Shown here piece by piece: positions 15,586-24,314 of a DNA stretch of 64,000 bases. The number at the start of each line of letters is the position of its first letter. Position 1 is the first letter of the stretch. The notes beneath the pieces are model-generated. The model made no database searches. It was given only the letters and a program-made list of their open reading frames with translations, and was not told the DNA's origin. The position numbers and the translations under genes are program-made. This DNA is from Saccharothrix australiensis (GTDB lineage: Bacteria; Actinomycetota; Actinomycetes; Mycobacteriales; Pseudonocardiaceae), in NCBI RefSeq assembly GCF_003634935.1, contig NZ_RBXO01000001.1:372001-436000 (forward strand), read 5' to 3'.

Positions 15586-17223
15586 GTGACTTCCCAGGTG
15601 CAGCTGGACGCCGGCGTGGTCACTCGTTGCCGGCGGCGGGTGCACCTCGAACACGATCCAGCCATGCGAGACGCCCCCAAGGCCGCGCCCGACCCGACCG
15701 GCCGGCTCCGCAAGGCCGACGCCACGGAGCACCGGCGGGCGGTGGCCACGGCGCTCGGCCGGTTCGCCGGCTCGGACCTGATGGAGGTACCGCAGGACGT
15801 GCCGAGCGCGGACCGGGAGCGCGTCACGGCCGACGCGATGCGGGCGGGCGTGCCGTACATCTGGGGCGCGGCGCTGCCCCGCGACGTGCGCGGCGGGCGG
15901 CGCGGCGGTATCGACCTGCTGGTCAAGGGCGACTCCGGGTACGTGCCGGTGCTGGTGGTGCGGCACAAGGTCACCGATCCGGGCGCGGGTGCGCGGACGT
16001 CGCCGCTGGCGCACCCGCTGCCGGGCGGCGCGCGGGTCGACCCGCTGCGCAAGGTGCGGCCCCAGCCGCGCGACCAGCTCCGCCTGGCCCACGCCCAGCG
16101 GCAGCTCCAGGCGGCCGGGTTCGCGGCCGCCGGCCGCTCGTACGGCGGTGTCGTCGGGATGGACGGCGACGTGGTGGTGTGGCACGACCTGGACGCGCCG
16201 ACGTGGCCGGGCGGGCGGACGGCGCTCGCCGAGTACGACTCGCGGTTCTCGGACCGGCTGGCGGTGGCCGCGGCGGCGGCCACCGGCGCGGACCCGCTGG
16301 CCCGCCCGTCGCGGATCGTGGAGTGCCGCAGCTGCCCGTGGTGGCCGGTGTGCGAGGTGGACCTGCGGTCGTCGCGGGACGTGAGCCTCGTCGTGCGCGG
16401 CGAGGACGCGGTGGCGCTGCGCAAGGTCGGCGTCACCACCGTGGACGACCTGGCGGCGCTGGAGCCGTTCGGCGACCAGGTGACGCCGCTGGTGGGCATG
16501 TCGTACCCGGACGCGGTGGTGCTGGCGCGGGCGTGGCTGCGCGACCTGACGGTGGTGCGGCGCGTGCCGTACATGGACGTGCCGCGCGCGGACGTCGAGG
16601 TGGACGTCGACATGGAGAGCTTCGGCGACCTCGGCGCGTACATGTGGGGCTGCCTGCTGTCCGGCGCGGACGTGGGCGAGGAGCACGGCTACCGCGCGTT
16701 CGCGACCTGGGAGCCGCTGCCGTGCGACGACGAGGCGCGGTCGTTCGCCGAGTTCTGGGGCTGGCTGACCGGCGTCCGGCTGCGGGCGCGGGCGCGCGGC
16801 CTGACGTTCCGGGCGTACTGCTACAACGAGCTGGCGGAGAACCGCTGGCTGCTCGGCTCGGCGGAGCGGTTCAAGGGCAGGCCGGGCATCCCGGCGGTGG
16901 CGCAGGTCCGGGAGTTCATCTCGTCCGACGCGTGGGTCGACCTGTTCGGGATCGTGCAGGACCAGTTCCTGTGCGCGCACGGCAAGGGGCTGAAGACGAT
17001 CGCCCCGGTGGCCGGCTTCGCGTGGCGCGACCCGGAGGCGGGCGGGGAGAACTCCATGCGCTGGTACCGCGACGCGGTCGGCATGGAGGGCGCGCCGCCG
17101 GACCCGGAGCAGCGGCGGCGGCTGCTGGAGTACAACGAGGACGACGTCCGGGCCACGCACGCGCTGCGGGAGTGGATGACCTCGGACGCCATGTCCAGCC
17201 TGCCGTTCGCCGGCGACCTCTGA
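15586..17223 (+). CDS. TM0106 family RecB-like putative nuclease
   Basis: 545 residues. The N-terminal half has the features of RecB-like nucleases with an iron-sulphur cluster: an early Cys in TRCRRRVHLEHD and a cluster VECRSCPWWPVCEVD giving three further Cys. The C-terminal half is an RNase H/DnaQ-like exonuclease domain starting DVDMESFGDLGAYMWG, with acidic residues at catalytic positions and the closing LLEYNEDDVRATHALREWM motif of 3'-5' exonucleases. Expected activity is DNA processing during repair or recombination; no helicase gene is adjacent. GTG start 15586, with no strong ribosome site. Confidence 0.85.
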   Translation: MTSQVQLDAGVVTRCRRRVHLEHDPAMRDAPKAAPDPTGRLRKADATEHRRAVATALGRFAGSDLMEVPQDVPSADRERVTADAMRAGVPYIWGAALPRDVRGGRRGGIDLLVKGDSGYVPVLVVRHKVTDPGAGARTSPLAHPLPGGARVDPLRKVRPQPRDQLRLAHAQRQLQAAGFAAAGRSYGGVVGMDGDVVVWHDLDAPTWPGGRTALAEYDSRFSDRLAVAAAAATGADPLARPSRIVECRSCPWWPVCEVDLRSSRDVSLVVRGEDAVALRKVGVTTVDDLAALEPFGDQVTPLVGMSYPDAVVLARAWLRDLTVVRRVPYMDVPRADVEVDVDMESFGDLGAYMWGCLLSGADVGEEHGYRAFATWEPLPCDDEARSFAEFWGWLTGVRLRARARGLTFRAYCYNELAENRWLLGSAERFKGRPGIPAVAQVREFISSDAWVDLFGIVQDQFLCAHGKGLKTIAPVAGFAWRDPEAGGENSMRWYRDAVGMEGAPPDPEQRRRLLEYNEDDVRATHALREWMTSDAMSSLPFAGDL

Positions 17224-17301
17224 CCCGCCCCCCGGCACCGCGCGGCACGTCCGCGCGGTGCCGGCCGAGGAGCGCGCGCCGGACTCGAAGGGCCCGGACC
17301 G

Positions 17302-18054
17302 CTAGCGGGGCGCCATGCGCAAAGCGCCGTCCATGCGGATCACTTCGCCGTTGAGGTAGTCGTGCTCGACGATGCTCACGGCGAGCTGCGCGTACTCGGC
17401 GGGCAGCGCCAGCCGCTTCGGGAACGGCACACCCGCCGCGAGGCCCGTCCGGAACTCCTCGGACACCGTCGCCAGCATCGGCGTGTCCACGATGCCCGGC
17501 GCGATGGTCATCACCCGCACGCCCACCGACGACAGGTCGCGCGCGGCCGGGAGCGTCATGCCCACGACCGCCGCCTTGGACGACGCGTAGGCGACCTGCC
17601 CGATCTGGCCGTCGTAGGCCGCGATGGACGCCGTGTTGATCACGATGCCGCGCTGGCCGTGCTCCAGCGGCTCGGTCCTGCCCATCGCCGCCGCGGCCAG
17701 GCGCAGCACGTTGAACGTGCCGACCAGGTTGACGTCGATGACCTTCCGGTACAGGTCGAGCGGGTGGGGGCCGGACTTGCCCACGGTGCGGGTGGACGGG
17801 CCGATGCCCGCGCAGTTGACCACGACGCGGAGCGGTCGCCCGGAGCCGGCGGCGGTGTCGACGGCGTGCTGGACGTCCTCCTCGGACGTCACGTCGGCGG
17901 CCAGGTAGGTGACGCCCTCGACGGGTTCCGCGTCGTCCACCCGGATGTCCAGGGCGAACACCGCCGCGCCCTTCGCGGCCAGCGCCCGCGCGGTCGCGTT
18001 GCCCAAGCCCGACGCACCGCCGGTGACGATCGCCGCGGTTCCCTCGATCTCCAT
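17302..18054 (-). CDS. SDR, 3-hydroxyacyl-CoA dehydrogenase type II-like
   Basis: A 250-residue classical SDR with intact motifs: TGGASGLG (11-18), an acidic end of the second strand (ALDIRVDD) that favours NAD(H), Ser143, and YASSK (156-160). GIVDTPMLATV and PKRLALPAEYAQLAVSIVEH match the HSD17B10/3-hydroxyacyl-CoA dehydrogenase type II subgroup that oxidises short branched 3-hydroxyacyl-CoAs. The ATG at 18054 has GGAGGG 7 nt upstream. No other beta-oxidation gene lies nearby. A small membrane-protein gene precedes it on the same strand. Confidence 0.85.
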   Translation of the reverse strand: MEIEGTAAIVTGGASGLGNATARALAAKGAAVFALDIRVDDAEPVEGVTYLAADVTSEEDVQHAVDTAAGSGRPLRVVVNCAGIGPSTRTVGKSGPHPLDLYRKVIDVNLVGTFNVLRLAAAAMGRTEPLEHGQRGIVINTASIAAYDGQIGQVAYASSKAAVVGMTLPAARDLSSVGVRVMTIAPGIVDTPMLATVSEEFRTGLAAGVPFPKRLALPAEYAQLAVSIVEHDYLNGEVIRMDGALRMAPR

Positions 18055-18096
18055 GCCACACCCTCCATCTCCCAGCGACACTGCCGGGACCGGAGG

Positions 18097-18207
18097 TTAA
18101 CGGTCGTTCAGCTGCCGGTGGTCGGAGAAGTGCAGCAATGCGACCAACGGCACGGCGGCCAGCAGCGCCAGCCCCGCGAACAGCAGTGTGATCAGCAGGA
18201 GTTCCAT
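18097..18207 (-). CDS. 36-residue single-helix membrane protein
   Basis: ATG at 18207 with GGTGGAG 2 nt upstream, TAA at 18097. The product begins MELLLITLLFAGLALLAAVP, forms one transmembrane helix over residues 2-26, then has a short polar tail HFSDHRQLNDR. A continuous hydrophobic helix with a charged tail, TAA stop and ribosome site is unlikely by chance. The gap between the SDR and the UDP-glucose dehydrogenase gene holds no other gene. Function unknown. Confidence 0.6.
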   Translation of the reverse strand: MELLLITLLFAGLALLAAVPLVALLHFSDHRQLNDR

Positions 18208-18350
18208 GTCTCCACCTTGCCTCCGGGCCGGGAGCCCGCGCGTCCGCCGCGAGAAGTGTTCCCGCGTACATCCAGAGGACTACCCACCTCACTCTCCGCA
18301 TACAACTCGTGTTCGGCAGGCGGCCAACTCCGGCTGCGACCGTCACGACC

Positions 18351-19646
18351 ATGTTCGTCCGACGGATCGCGGTCGTGGGAACGGGTTACGTGGGCCTGAC
18401 GACGGGAGCCTGCCTGGCGTCCCTCGGTCATCGGGTCGTGTGCGCGGACGTGGACGCGCTGAAGGTCGCCCGGCTGCGCGCCGGGCAGGTCGACATCCTG
18501 GAACCCGGCCTGACCGACCTCGTCACGGAGGGCCAGGCGGCCGGGCGGCTGGCGTTCGTGGAGGGCGCGCGGGCGGCGGTGGGCGACGCCGAGGTGGTGT
18601 TCCTGTGCCTGCCCACGCCGATGGGCGCGGGCGGCGCGGCCGACCTGTCCGCCGTCGAGTCGGTGGCGCGCGACCTGCGGGAGGTCCTCCCGTACGGCGC
18701 GGTCGTGGTGTGCAAGTCGACCGTGCCGGTGGGCACGTCGGTCCGCGTGGCGGCGCTGCTCGACCGCGACGACGTGGCCGTGGTGTCGAACCCGGAGTTC
18801 CTCCGCGAGGGGAGCGCCGTGCGGGACTTCCTGCGCCCGGACCGGATCGTGGTCGGCTCCGACTCGCCGCCCGCCGCCGAGCGGGTCGCGGCGCTGTTCG
18901 CGAAGCTGGGCGCGCCGACCGTGCTGATGGACGCGGCGAGCGCCGAGATGGTCAAGTACGCGGCCAACTGCTTCCTCGCGATGAAGCTGTCCTACGTGAA
19001 CGCGGTCGCCGAGCTGTGCGAGCTCGTCGGCGCGGACGTGTCGTCGGTGACCGACGGCATGGGCTACGACCGCCGGATCGGCCAGTCGTTCCTGCGGCCC
19101 GGACCGGGCTGGGGCGGGTCGTGCCTGCCCAAGGACACGCACGCCATGCTGCGGATCGCCGAATCGGTCGGCGTCGACTTCGCGCTGGTCCGGTCGACCA
19201 TCGAGGCCAACCAGCGGCAGCGGCAGCGGGTGGTGGACAAGGTGCGGGACGCCGTCGGCGGCACGCTGGCGGGCGCGCGGATCGGACTGCTCGGCCTGGC
19301 GTTCAAGGCGGGCACCAACGACCTGCGCGACTCGCCCGCCCTGGCCGTCGCCGAGCTGCTGACCTTCGCGGGCGCGCGGCTCGTCGCGCACGACCCCGAG
19401 GTCCGCCGCCCGCTGGTCGGGATGACCGTGGTGGACGAGCCGCACGAGGTGGCGCGGGACGCCGACGCGGTGGTGCTGCTCACCGAGTGGCCCCAGTTCC
19501 GCACCCTCGACTGGACCAGGGTGGCCGACCTGATGGCGGGTTCGGTGGTGCTCGACACCCGCGACCACCTGGACGCGGACGCCCTGCGCCGGGCCGGTCT
19601 GGTGCTGCGCGGGCTGGGCCGCCCGCAGCACGCGCCGACCGGCTGA
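18351..19646 (+). CDS. UDP-glucose 6-dehydrogenase
   Basis: 431 residues, typical length for the family. Residues 4-20 (RRIAVVGTGYVGLTTGA) bind NAD+; VCKSTVPVGTS and NPEFLREG are the conserved active-site loops; the catalytic Cys is in GGSCLPKD at about residue 258; LGLAFKAGTNDLRDSPAL binds the nucleotide-sugar in the C-terminal domain. It oxidises UDP-glucose twice to UDP-glucuronate, a precursor for uronic-acid-containing polymers and for UDP-xylose. The ATG at 18351 matches the family N-terminus; a GTG at 18309 would add 14 residues. With gmd 5 kb away it could feed the glycan locus, though GGT and a two-component pair intervene. Confidence 0.93.
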   Translation: MFVRRIAVVGTGYVGLTTGACLASLGHRVVCADVDALKVARLRAGQVDILEPGLTDLVTEGQAAGRLAFVEGARAAVGDAEVVFLCLPTPMGAGGAADLSAVESVARDLREVLPYGAVVVCKSTVPVGTSVRVAALLDRDDVAVVSNPEFLREGSAVRDFLRPDRIVVGSDSPPAAERVAALFAKLGAPTVLMDAASAEMVKYAANCFLAMKLSYVNAVAELCELVGADVSSVTDGMGYDRRIGQSFLRPGPGWGGSCLPKDTHAMLRIAESVGVDFALVRSTIEANQRQRQRVVDKVRDAVGGTLAGARIGLLGLAFKAGTNDLRDSPALAVAELLTFAGARLVAHDPEVRRPLVGMTVVDEPHEVARDADAVVLLTEWPQFRTLDWTRVADLMAGSVVLDTRDHLDADALRRAGLVLRGLGRPQHAPTG

Positions 19647-19720
19647 GACCCCGGCGCGACGCACAACGATCCAGTTAGCCGGGTTAACCAAAGGTGGGAC
19701 GTCCACGTAGGTTGTCGGGC

Positions 19721-21514
19721 GTGTTCACAACCCGTCCGGAACTCGTCGGCACCCACGGCATGGTCGCGTCGACGCACTGGCTCGCCTCCAGCGCGGGTAT
19801 GGCGGTGCTGGAGGACGGCGGCAACGCGTTCGACGCGGCCGTCGCGGTGGGCTTCGTGCTCCAGGTCGTCGAACCGCACCTGAACGGGCCGGGCGGCGAG
19901 GTGCCCGCCGTGTTCGTGGTGGCCGGCGAGTCGACGCCGCGCGTGCTGTGCGGGCAGGGCGTCGCGCCCGCCGCCGCGACCATCGCGCGCTACCGGGACC
20001 TCGGCCTCGACCTGGTGCCGGGCAGCGGGCTGCTCGCGGCGACCGTGCCGGGCGCGTGGGACGGCTGGCTGACCCTGCTGCGCGACCACGGGACCAAGTC
20101 GCTGCGCGACGTGCTCGGCTACGCCATCGGGTACGCGCGCGACGGGTTCCCGCTGCTGCCGCGGGTGGTCACGACCATCGAGGCGGTGGCCGACCTGTTC
20201 CGCGGGCACTGGGCGTCGTCGGCGGCGCTGTGGCTGCCGGGCGGCGCGCCGCCCGAGCCGGGCGAGCGGTTCCGCAACCCCAAGCTGGCCGACACGTGGG
20301 AGTGGCTGCTGGCGGCGGGCGAGGCCGCCGGGTCCGACCGCGAGGCGCAGATCGAGGCCGCGCGGCGGGCGTGGTCGCAGGGTTTCGTGGCCGCGCAGGT
20401 GGAGGAGTTCTGCCGCACCGCGTTCCGGGACGACTCGGGCCGCGACCACGCCGGCCTGCTGACCGGGCAGGACATGGCCGGGTGGCAGGCGTCCTACGAG
20501 GACGCGGTGACCGTCGACTTCGGCGACTGGACGGTCGCGAAGGTCGGCGCCTGGTCCCAGGGGCCGGTGCTGCTCCAGCAGTTGCTGCTGCTGGAGGGTT
20601 TCGCGGACCGCCTGTCGTACGAGGGCGGCGTGCCGACGGCGGAGACCGTCCACCTGGCGGTGGAGTGCGCGAAGCTGGCGTTCGCGGACCGCGAGGCGTG
20701 GTACGGCGACGACGGCGACGTGCCGCTGGACGTGCTGCTGTCGCGGGAGTACGCCGAGGCCAGGCGTGCGCTGGTGGGCGAGGAGGCGTCGCTGGAGCTG
20801 CGGCCCGGCGCACCGGGCGGGCGGACGGCGGCGATGGCGCGCCACGTGCTCCGGGGCGCCTCGGCGGAGGAGCAGGAGGCGGCCGGCGCGATCGGGGAGC
20901 CGACCGTGTCGCGGACCGGCGCGGTCAAGGGCGACACGGTGCACGTCGACGTCGTGGACCGCTGGGGCAACCTCGTGTCGGCGACCCCGTCCGGCGGTTG
21001 GCTCCAGTCGTCACCGACCATCCCGTCGCTCGGGTTCTGCCTGGGCAGCCGGGCGCAGATGTTCTGGCTGGACGAGGGCCTGCCGAACTCGCTCGCGCCG
21101 GGCAAGCGGCCCCGGATCACGCTCTCGCCGTCGCTGGCGCTGCGCGGTGGCGAGCCCGCGCTGGCGTTCGGCACGCCCGGCGGTGACCAGCAGGACCAGT
21201 GGCAGCTCGGCTTCTGGCTGGCGCACACCGTCGGCGGGCTGAACCTCCAGGAGGCGATCGACTCGCCGATGTGGCACTCCAACGCGTTCCCGAGCTCGTT
21301 CTACCCGCGCGGGTGGACGCCCGGTGAGCTGGTGGTGGAGTCGCGGTTGGGCGAGGCGGCGATCGGGGCGCTGCGGGAGCGCGGGCACGCGGTGCTCGAC
21401 GCGGGGCCGTGGACGCTGGGCCGCATGTCGGCGGTGGGGCGGGACGTGCGGGGCGGCCTGCTGCGCGGTGCGGCCAACCCGCGTGGCAACCAGGGTTACG
21501 CCGTCGGCCGCTGA
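19721..21514 (+). CDS. Gamma-glutamyltransferase family protein
   Basis: 597 residues of the Ntn-hydrolase gamma-glutamyltransferase family, made as a precursor that cleaves itself before a Thr nucleophile: GDTVHVDVVDRWGNLVSATP gives the expected T-x-H-x-x-V-V-D motif, and SGGW and SSPTIPSLGF line the donor site. The N-terminal part has GNAFDAAVAVGFVLQVVEPH. No signal peptide is seen, so it is predicted cytoplasmic; such actinobacterial members may be acylases or amidases rather than glutathione enzymes. The GTG at 19721 is preferred to one at 19694. A degenerate tandem array starts right after the stop. Confidence 0.88.
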   Translation: MFTTRPELVGTHGMVASTHWLASSAGMAVLEDGGNAFDAAVAVGFVLQVVEPHLNGPGGEVPAVFVVAGESTPRVLCGQGVAPAAATIARYRDLGLDLVPGSGLLAATVPGAWDGWLTLLRDHGTKSLRDVLGYAIGYARDGFPLLPRVVTTIEAVADLFRGHWASSAALWLPGGAPPEPGERFRNPKLADTWEWLLAAGEAAGSDREAQIEAARRAWSQGFVAAQVEEFCRTAFRDDSGRDHAGLLTGQDMAGWQASYEDAVTVDFGDWTVAKVGAWSQGPVLLQQLLLLEGFADRLSYEGGVPTAETVHLAVECAKLAFADREAWYGDDGDVPLDVLLSREYAEARRALVGEEASLELRPGAPGGRTAAMARHVLRGASAEEQEAAGAIGEPTVSRTGAVKGDTVHVDVVDRWGNLVSATPSGGWLQSSPTIPSLGFCLGSRAQMFWLDEGLPNSLAPGKRPRITLSPSLALRGGEPALAFGTPGGDQQDQWQLGFWLAHTVGGLNLQEAIDSPMWHSNAFPSSFYPRGWTPGELVVESRLGEAAIGALRERGHAVLDAGPWTLGRMSAVGRDVRGGLLRGAANPRGNQGYAVGR

Positions 21515-21522
21515 ACCCGCCG

Positions 21523-21750
21523 TTGCCCGGCCCGCCGGCACTCGGCGCGCCGGCAGCCGATCCGCCAGCAGCCGATCCGCCGGCACCCGGCGCGATGGCA
21601 CCCGATCCGCCGGCACCCGGCCCGCCGGGTCCGCCGTCCCGCGACCTGCCCCGGCCCGTCGATCCGGGGTCGGTCGATCTGCGGTCGGTCGATCCGGGGT
21701 CGGTCGTCCCGCGGTCCGGGCCCGTCGACCGCCGATCACCCGGCGGTTCC
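21523..21750. repeat. Degenerate tandem repeats in a 573-bp gene-free gap
   Basis: Immediately after the GGT gene, units of about 16-20 bp related to GATCCGCCGGCACCCGGC recur to about 21640, then units related to GTCGATCCGGGGTCG to about 21720. Open frames across this stretch are low-complexity and alternate between strands, so I call it non-coding. After the hairpin at 21770 the sequence to 22087 shows nothing I can name except presumably the promoter of the kinase gene. Confidence 0.6.
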
Positions 21751-21769
21751 GCGTGGCGCGCTGGGGGTT

Positions 21770-21811
21770 GGAACGGCCCCGGCCCGAGGGGGAGGGGGCC
21801 GGGACCGTTCC
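21770..21811 (+). terminator. Long hairpin downstream of the GGT gene
   Basis: Arms 21770-21785 (GGAACGGCCCCGGCCC) and 21796-21811 pair with one mismatch around a 10-nt purine loop. It is 256 nt after the GGT stop, beyond the tandem repeats, and isolates the two-component genes from upstream transcription. Confidence 0.65.
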
Positions 21812-22087
21812 GGCTCGGGGTGCGTCAGCCGCGCGCACCGGGTCGACCCGCTGCCCGCGACTCCGGACCCGGTGGCGTCCGCGCGTCGGTTCGCGCGGCG
21901 GCCGTGCTGGTGTTCATGGCGGGAAAGGTGCTCAGTTCGGCGCGCCGGATCAAGCCGGCTACGCCCTCCGTGTGGAGTTCTTCACCCGCTCCAGTGATCC
22001 GGTCGGGTCGCGTACGACCGTCGACGTACCCGGCGGACGCGCCCGCCGACCGATGTCCCGCCGGTGGTCCCGGCGTACGGTCGACGC

Positions 22088-23017
22088 GTGGACTGGCCGG
22101 CCTGGGTGTGGTTCGCGGCGACGTTCGCGCCGCTGCTGTGGCGTCGGCGCTTCCCGGTGGCGGTCATCGCGGTCACCGGCGTGTCCACCTGGCTGTACTA
22201 CGTGACCGGCCACTACGGCCCGCTGGTCGTGGCGCCCGCGATCGCGGTGCTGTCCCTGGCGAAGGAGCGCGCGGCCGAGCGGCGGGGCAGGCAGGTGGAG
22301 GAGGAGCGGCTGCGGATCGCCCGCGAGGTGCACGACGTCGTCGCGCACAGCCTCGCCATGATCAACGTGCAGGCGGGTGTCGCCGCGCACGTCGCGGACC
22401 GGCGGCCCGAGGAGGCCGTGAAGGCGCTCCGGGCGATCAAGGTGGCGTCGGGGCACGCGCTGGACGACCTCCGCGCGACGCTCGGCGTCCTGCGCACCGG
22501 CGAGGGCACCACGCCCGCGCCGTCGCTGAGCAGGCTGGACGAGCTGGTCGGCCCGGTGCCCAAGGCGCGCGTGGTGGGCGAGCCCGGCGAGGTGCCCGCG
22601 CCGGTCGACGCGGCGGCCTACCGGGTGGTCCAGGAGTCCCTGACCAACGCCCTGCGGTACGCGCCGGACGCCACGGAGATCACGGTGGCGTTCGTCCGCA
22701 CGGCGTCCGCCCTGGAGCTGACCGTCCGGGACGACGGCTCGGGCGCGCCCGCGCCGCAGGGCGCGGGCACCGGGCTGCGGGGCATGCGGGAACGGGTGGC
22801 GGCGCTGGGCGGCGAGCTGAGCGCGGGGCCGCGCGCCGGTGGCGGGTTCGAGGTCCGGGCGGTTCTGCCGTGGGGGGTGGCGCGTGATCAGGGTGGTGCT
22901 GGCCGACGACCAGGTGCTGGTGCGGGCGGGTTTCCGGCTGCTGCTGGACACCGAGGACGGGTTCGAGGTGGTCGGCGAGGCGGGCGACGGCGCGGAGGCG
23001 CTCCGCCTGGCCCGTGA
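22088..23017 (+). CDS. NarL-type sensor histidine kinase with displaced stop
   Basis: Residues 1-60 hold two membrane segments. The HisKA_3 dimerisation helix has REVHDVVAHSLAMINVQAG with phospho-accepting His82. The ATPase domain has ESLTNALRYAPDA and DDGSGAPAPQGAGTGLRGMR. The normal family C-terminus is reached at EVRAVLPW, but the frame then runs 134 bp into the regulator gene, adding about 45 low-complexity residues. One extra G in the G6 run at 22872-22877 would restore a stop exactly overlapping the regulator GTG (GTGA). The gene thus looks like a normal kinase with a recent one-base loss, or the run is a sequencing error. The GTG at 22088 has no clear ribosome site. Confidence 0.8.
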   Translation: MDWPAWVWFAATFAPLLWRRRFPVAVIAVTGVSTWLYYVTGHYGPLVVAPAIAVLSLAKERAAERRGRQVEEERLRIAREVHDVVAHSLAMINVQAGVAAHVADRRPEEAVKALRAIKVASGHALDDLRATLGVLRTGEGTTPAPSLSRLDELVGPVPKARVVGEPGEVPAPVDAAAYRVVQESLTNALRYAPDATEITVAFVRTASALELTVRDDGSGAPAPQGAGTGLRGMRERVAALGGELSAGPRAGGGFEVRAVLPWGVARDQGGAGRRPGAGAGGFPAAAGHRGRVRGGRRGGRRRGGAPPGP

Positions 23018-23543
23018 GCACCGGCCGGACGTCGTGGTGATGGACATCCGGATGCCCGGCACGGACGGGCTGGTCGCGACGCGGCTGGTCTGCGCCGAGC
23101 TGCCGGAGGTGAAGGTGCTCGTGCTGACCACCTTCGACGTGGACGAGTACGTCTTCGAGGCGTTGCGCGCGGGCGCGTCCGGCTTCCTGCTGAAGGACAC
23201 CGACCCGGTGGAGCTGCTGCACGCCCTGCGGGTGGTCGCGCGGGGCGAGGCGCTGCTGGCCCCGAGCGTGACGCGGCGGCTGATCGAGGAGTTCGCGGCG
23301 CGCCCCGAGCACCGCAGGCCGGACCCCGGTGCGCTGCGCGAGCTGACCGCGCGGGAACGGGAGATCCTGGCGCTGGTGGCCGGCGGCCTGTCCAACGACG
23401 AGATCGCGGCGCACCTCGTCATCAGCCCCGCCACTTCGCGCACGCACGTGAGCCGGGTGATGACAAAACTGGGGGCGCGGGACCGGGCGCAACTCGTGGT
23501 GCTCGCCTACGAATCGGGATTGGTGCGCCCGCGCAGGCCATAA
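22884..23543 (+). CDS. NarL/FixJ family response regulator
   Basis: 219 residues. The receiver domain begins MIRVVLADDQVLVRAG with the acidic pair, phospho-acceptor Asp54 in VVMDIRMPG, the switch Thr in LVLTTFD and Lys in FLLKDTD. Residues about 148-210 are a LuxR-type helix-turn-helix (LTAREREILALVAGGLSNDE, IAAHLVISPATSRTHVSRVM). It pairs with the overlapping kinase gene. Targets are not visible; the AT-rich stretch after it (23544-23695) does not look coding. Confidence 0.92.
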   Translation: MIRVVLADDQVLVRAGFRLLLDTEDGFEVVGEAGDGAEALRLAREHRPDVVVMDIRMPGTDGLVATRLVCAELPEVKVLVLTTFDVDEYVFEALRAGASGFLLKDTDPVELLHALRVVARGEALLAPSVTRRLIEEFAARPEHRRPDPGALRELTAREREILALVAGGLSNDEIAAHLVISPATSRTHVSRVMTKLGARDRAQLVVLAYESGLVRPRRP

Positions 23544-23695
23544 CCCGGTTGTATGGGCATTTGTTATAACCCGGTAACCCCCGGTATTGGTCGTATTGGT
23601 CGTACATTACCCGTGGGGGTTGTAAGGGTGCATATTCTCACTACGGAAAGCGAGCAAATGCCCACGGAAATGTACGCAGGGTGACCACGACGACA
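23544..23695. repeat. AT-rich spacer with mixed repeats
   Basis: This is markedly more AT-rich than its surroundings. It contains two ATAACCCGGT copies near 23539 and 23565, a 9-bp tandem ATTGGTCGT pair near 23586, and a long-range inverted pair TGGGCATTTG (about 23556) / CAAATGCCCA (about 23655). No ORF or ribosome site is convincing. It may be a nucleoid-protein or replication-related site; it lies at the 3' ends of two convergent genes. Confidence 0.45.
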
Positions 23696-23720
23696 AGCCC
23701 CGCGTTGTTCGCGCGGGGCT
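23696..23720 (-). terminator. Terminator of the 23741 gene
   Basis: AGCCCCGCG (23696-23704) pairs with CGCGGGGCT (23712-23720) around 7 nt, 20 nt after the stop codon of the minus-strand gene. Confidence 0.7.
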
Positions 23721-23740
23721 GGGTGAACGGGAGCGGAAGC

Positions 23741-24115
23741 TCAGGCGATGGCGCCGGGCGGCAGCTTGAGCTTGAACGGCAGCGTCGTCACGACCGCGAG
23801 GTCGGAGGCCGTCCGCTTCATCAGGGTGGGCGCGTTGCGCGTACCCGGCTCCGGCAGGTCGAGCAACCGGTCGACCGCCTCGACGAGCGGGCCCTCGTAT
23901 ATCCAGACCGCCTGGGCGGCCCGCGTGCTGTCCCGAACCGCAGGTAGGCGGCCTGCGCGGGCCTCCGTCTCCGACCAGAACAGGATCGAGTCGATGAAGC
24001 CGCGGCGCTGTTTGAAGGCCATGATGCGGTCGAGCTGCCCGTCCTCGTCCCGGAGGTGGAGGAACTGGAAACCGCTCTCGCGCAGCTCGATGACCTTGCT
24101 CAGTGCGAGATCCAT
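23741..24115 (-). CDS. 124-residue hypothetical protein
   Basis: Begins MDLALSKVIELRESGFQFLH, continues with a charged REDGQLDRIMAFKQRRGFID and FWSETEARAGR, and ends with Leu/Pro-rich LPFKLKLPPGAIA. It looks like a small soluble alpha/beta protein with no motif I can name. ATG 24115 has AGAGGTAGGTG 5 nt upstream, so expression is likely. Upstream lies a 379-bp gap shared with divergent gmd, holding a CRP-like palindrome at 24315. Confidence 0.7.
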   Translation of the reverse strand: MDLALSKVIELRESGFQFLHLRDEDGQLDRIMAFKQRRGFIDSILFWSETEARAGRLPAVRDSTRAAQAVWIYEGPLVEAVDRLLDLPEPGTRNAPTLMKRTASDLAVVTTLPFKLKLPPGAIA

Positions 24116-24314
24116 GACGCACCTACCTCTGTTGTGAGGTCCCCTAGCAGGCACAGGTCGTGCGTGCGACCCGAAAAGGATCGTACGGCAAGACCACAAT
24201 CCCCCATAGGGGCTAGGTGGACGGTGTTGGCTCAATGGGCAAGCGTTGCTGCCCCGTTTTCGATACGGACCGCAGGGTCCGAACGGTGCGCACGGAAAAT
24301 GCGACCGCTCCCAA

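Noticed and set aside
21324-22205. Open frame crossing the GGT end and the tandem-repeat gap
   Set aside because: It starts inside the GGT gene in another frame and is Arg/Ser/Ala low complexity; treated as non-coding.
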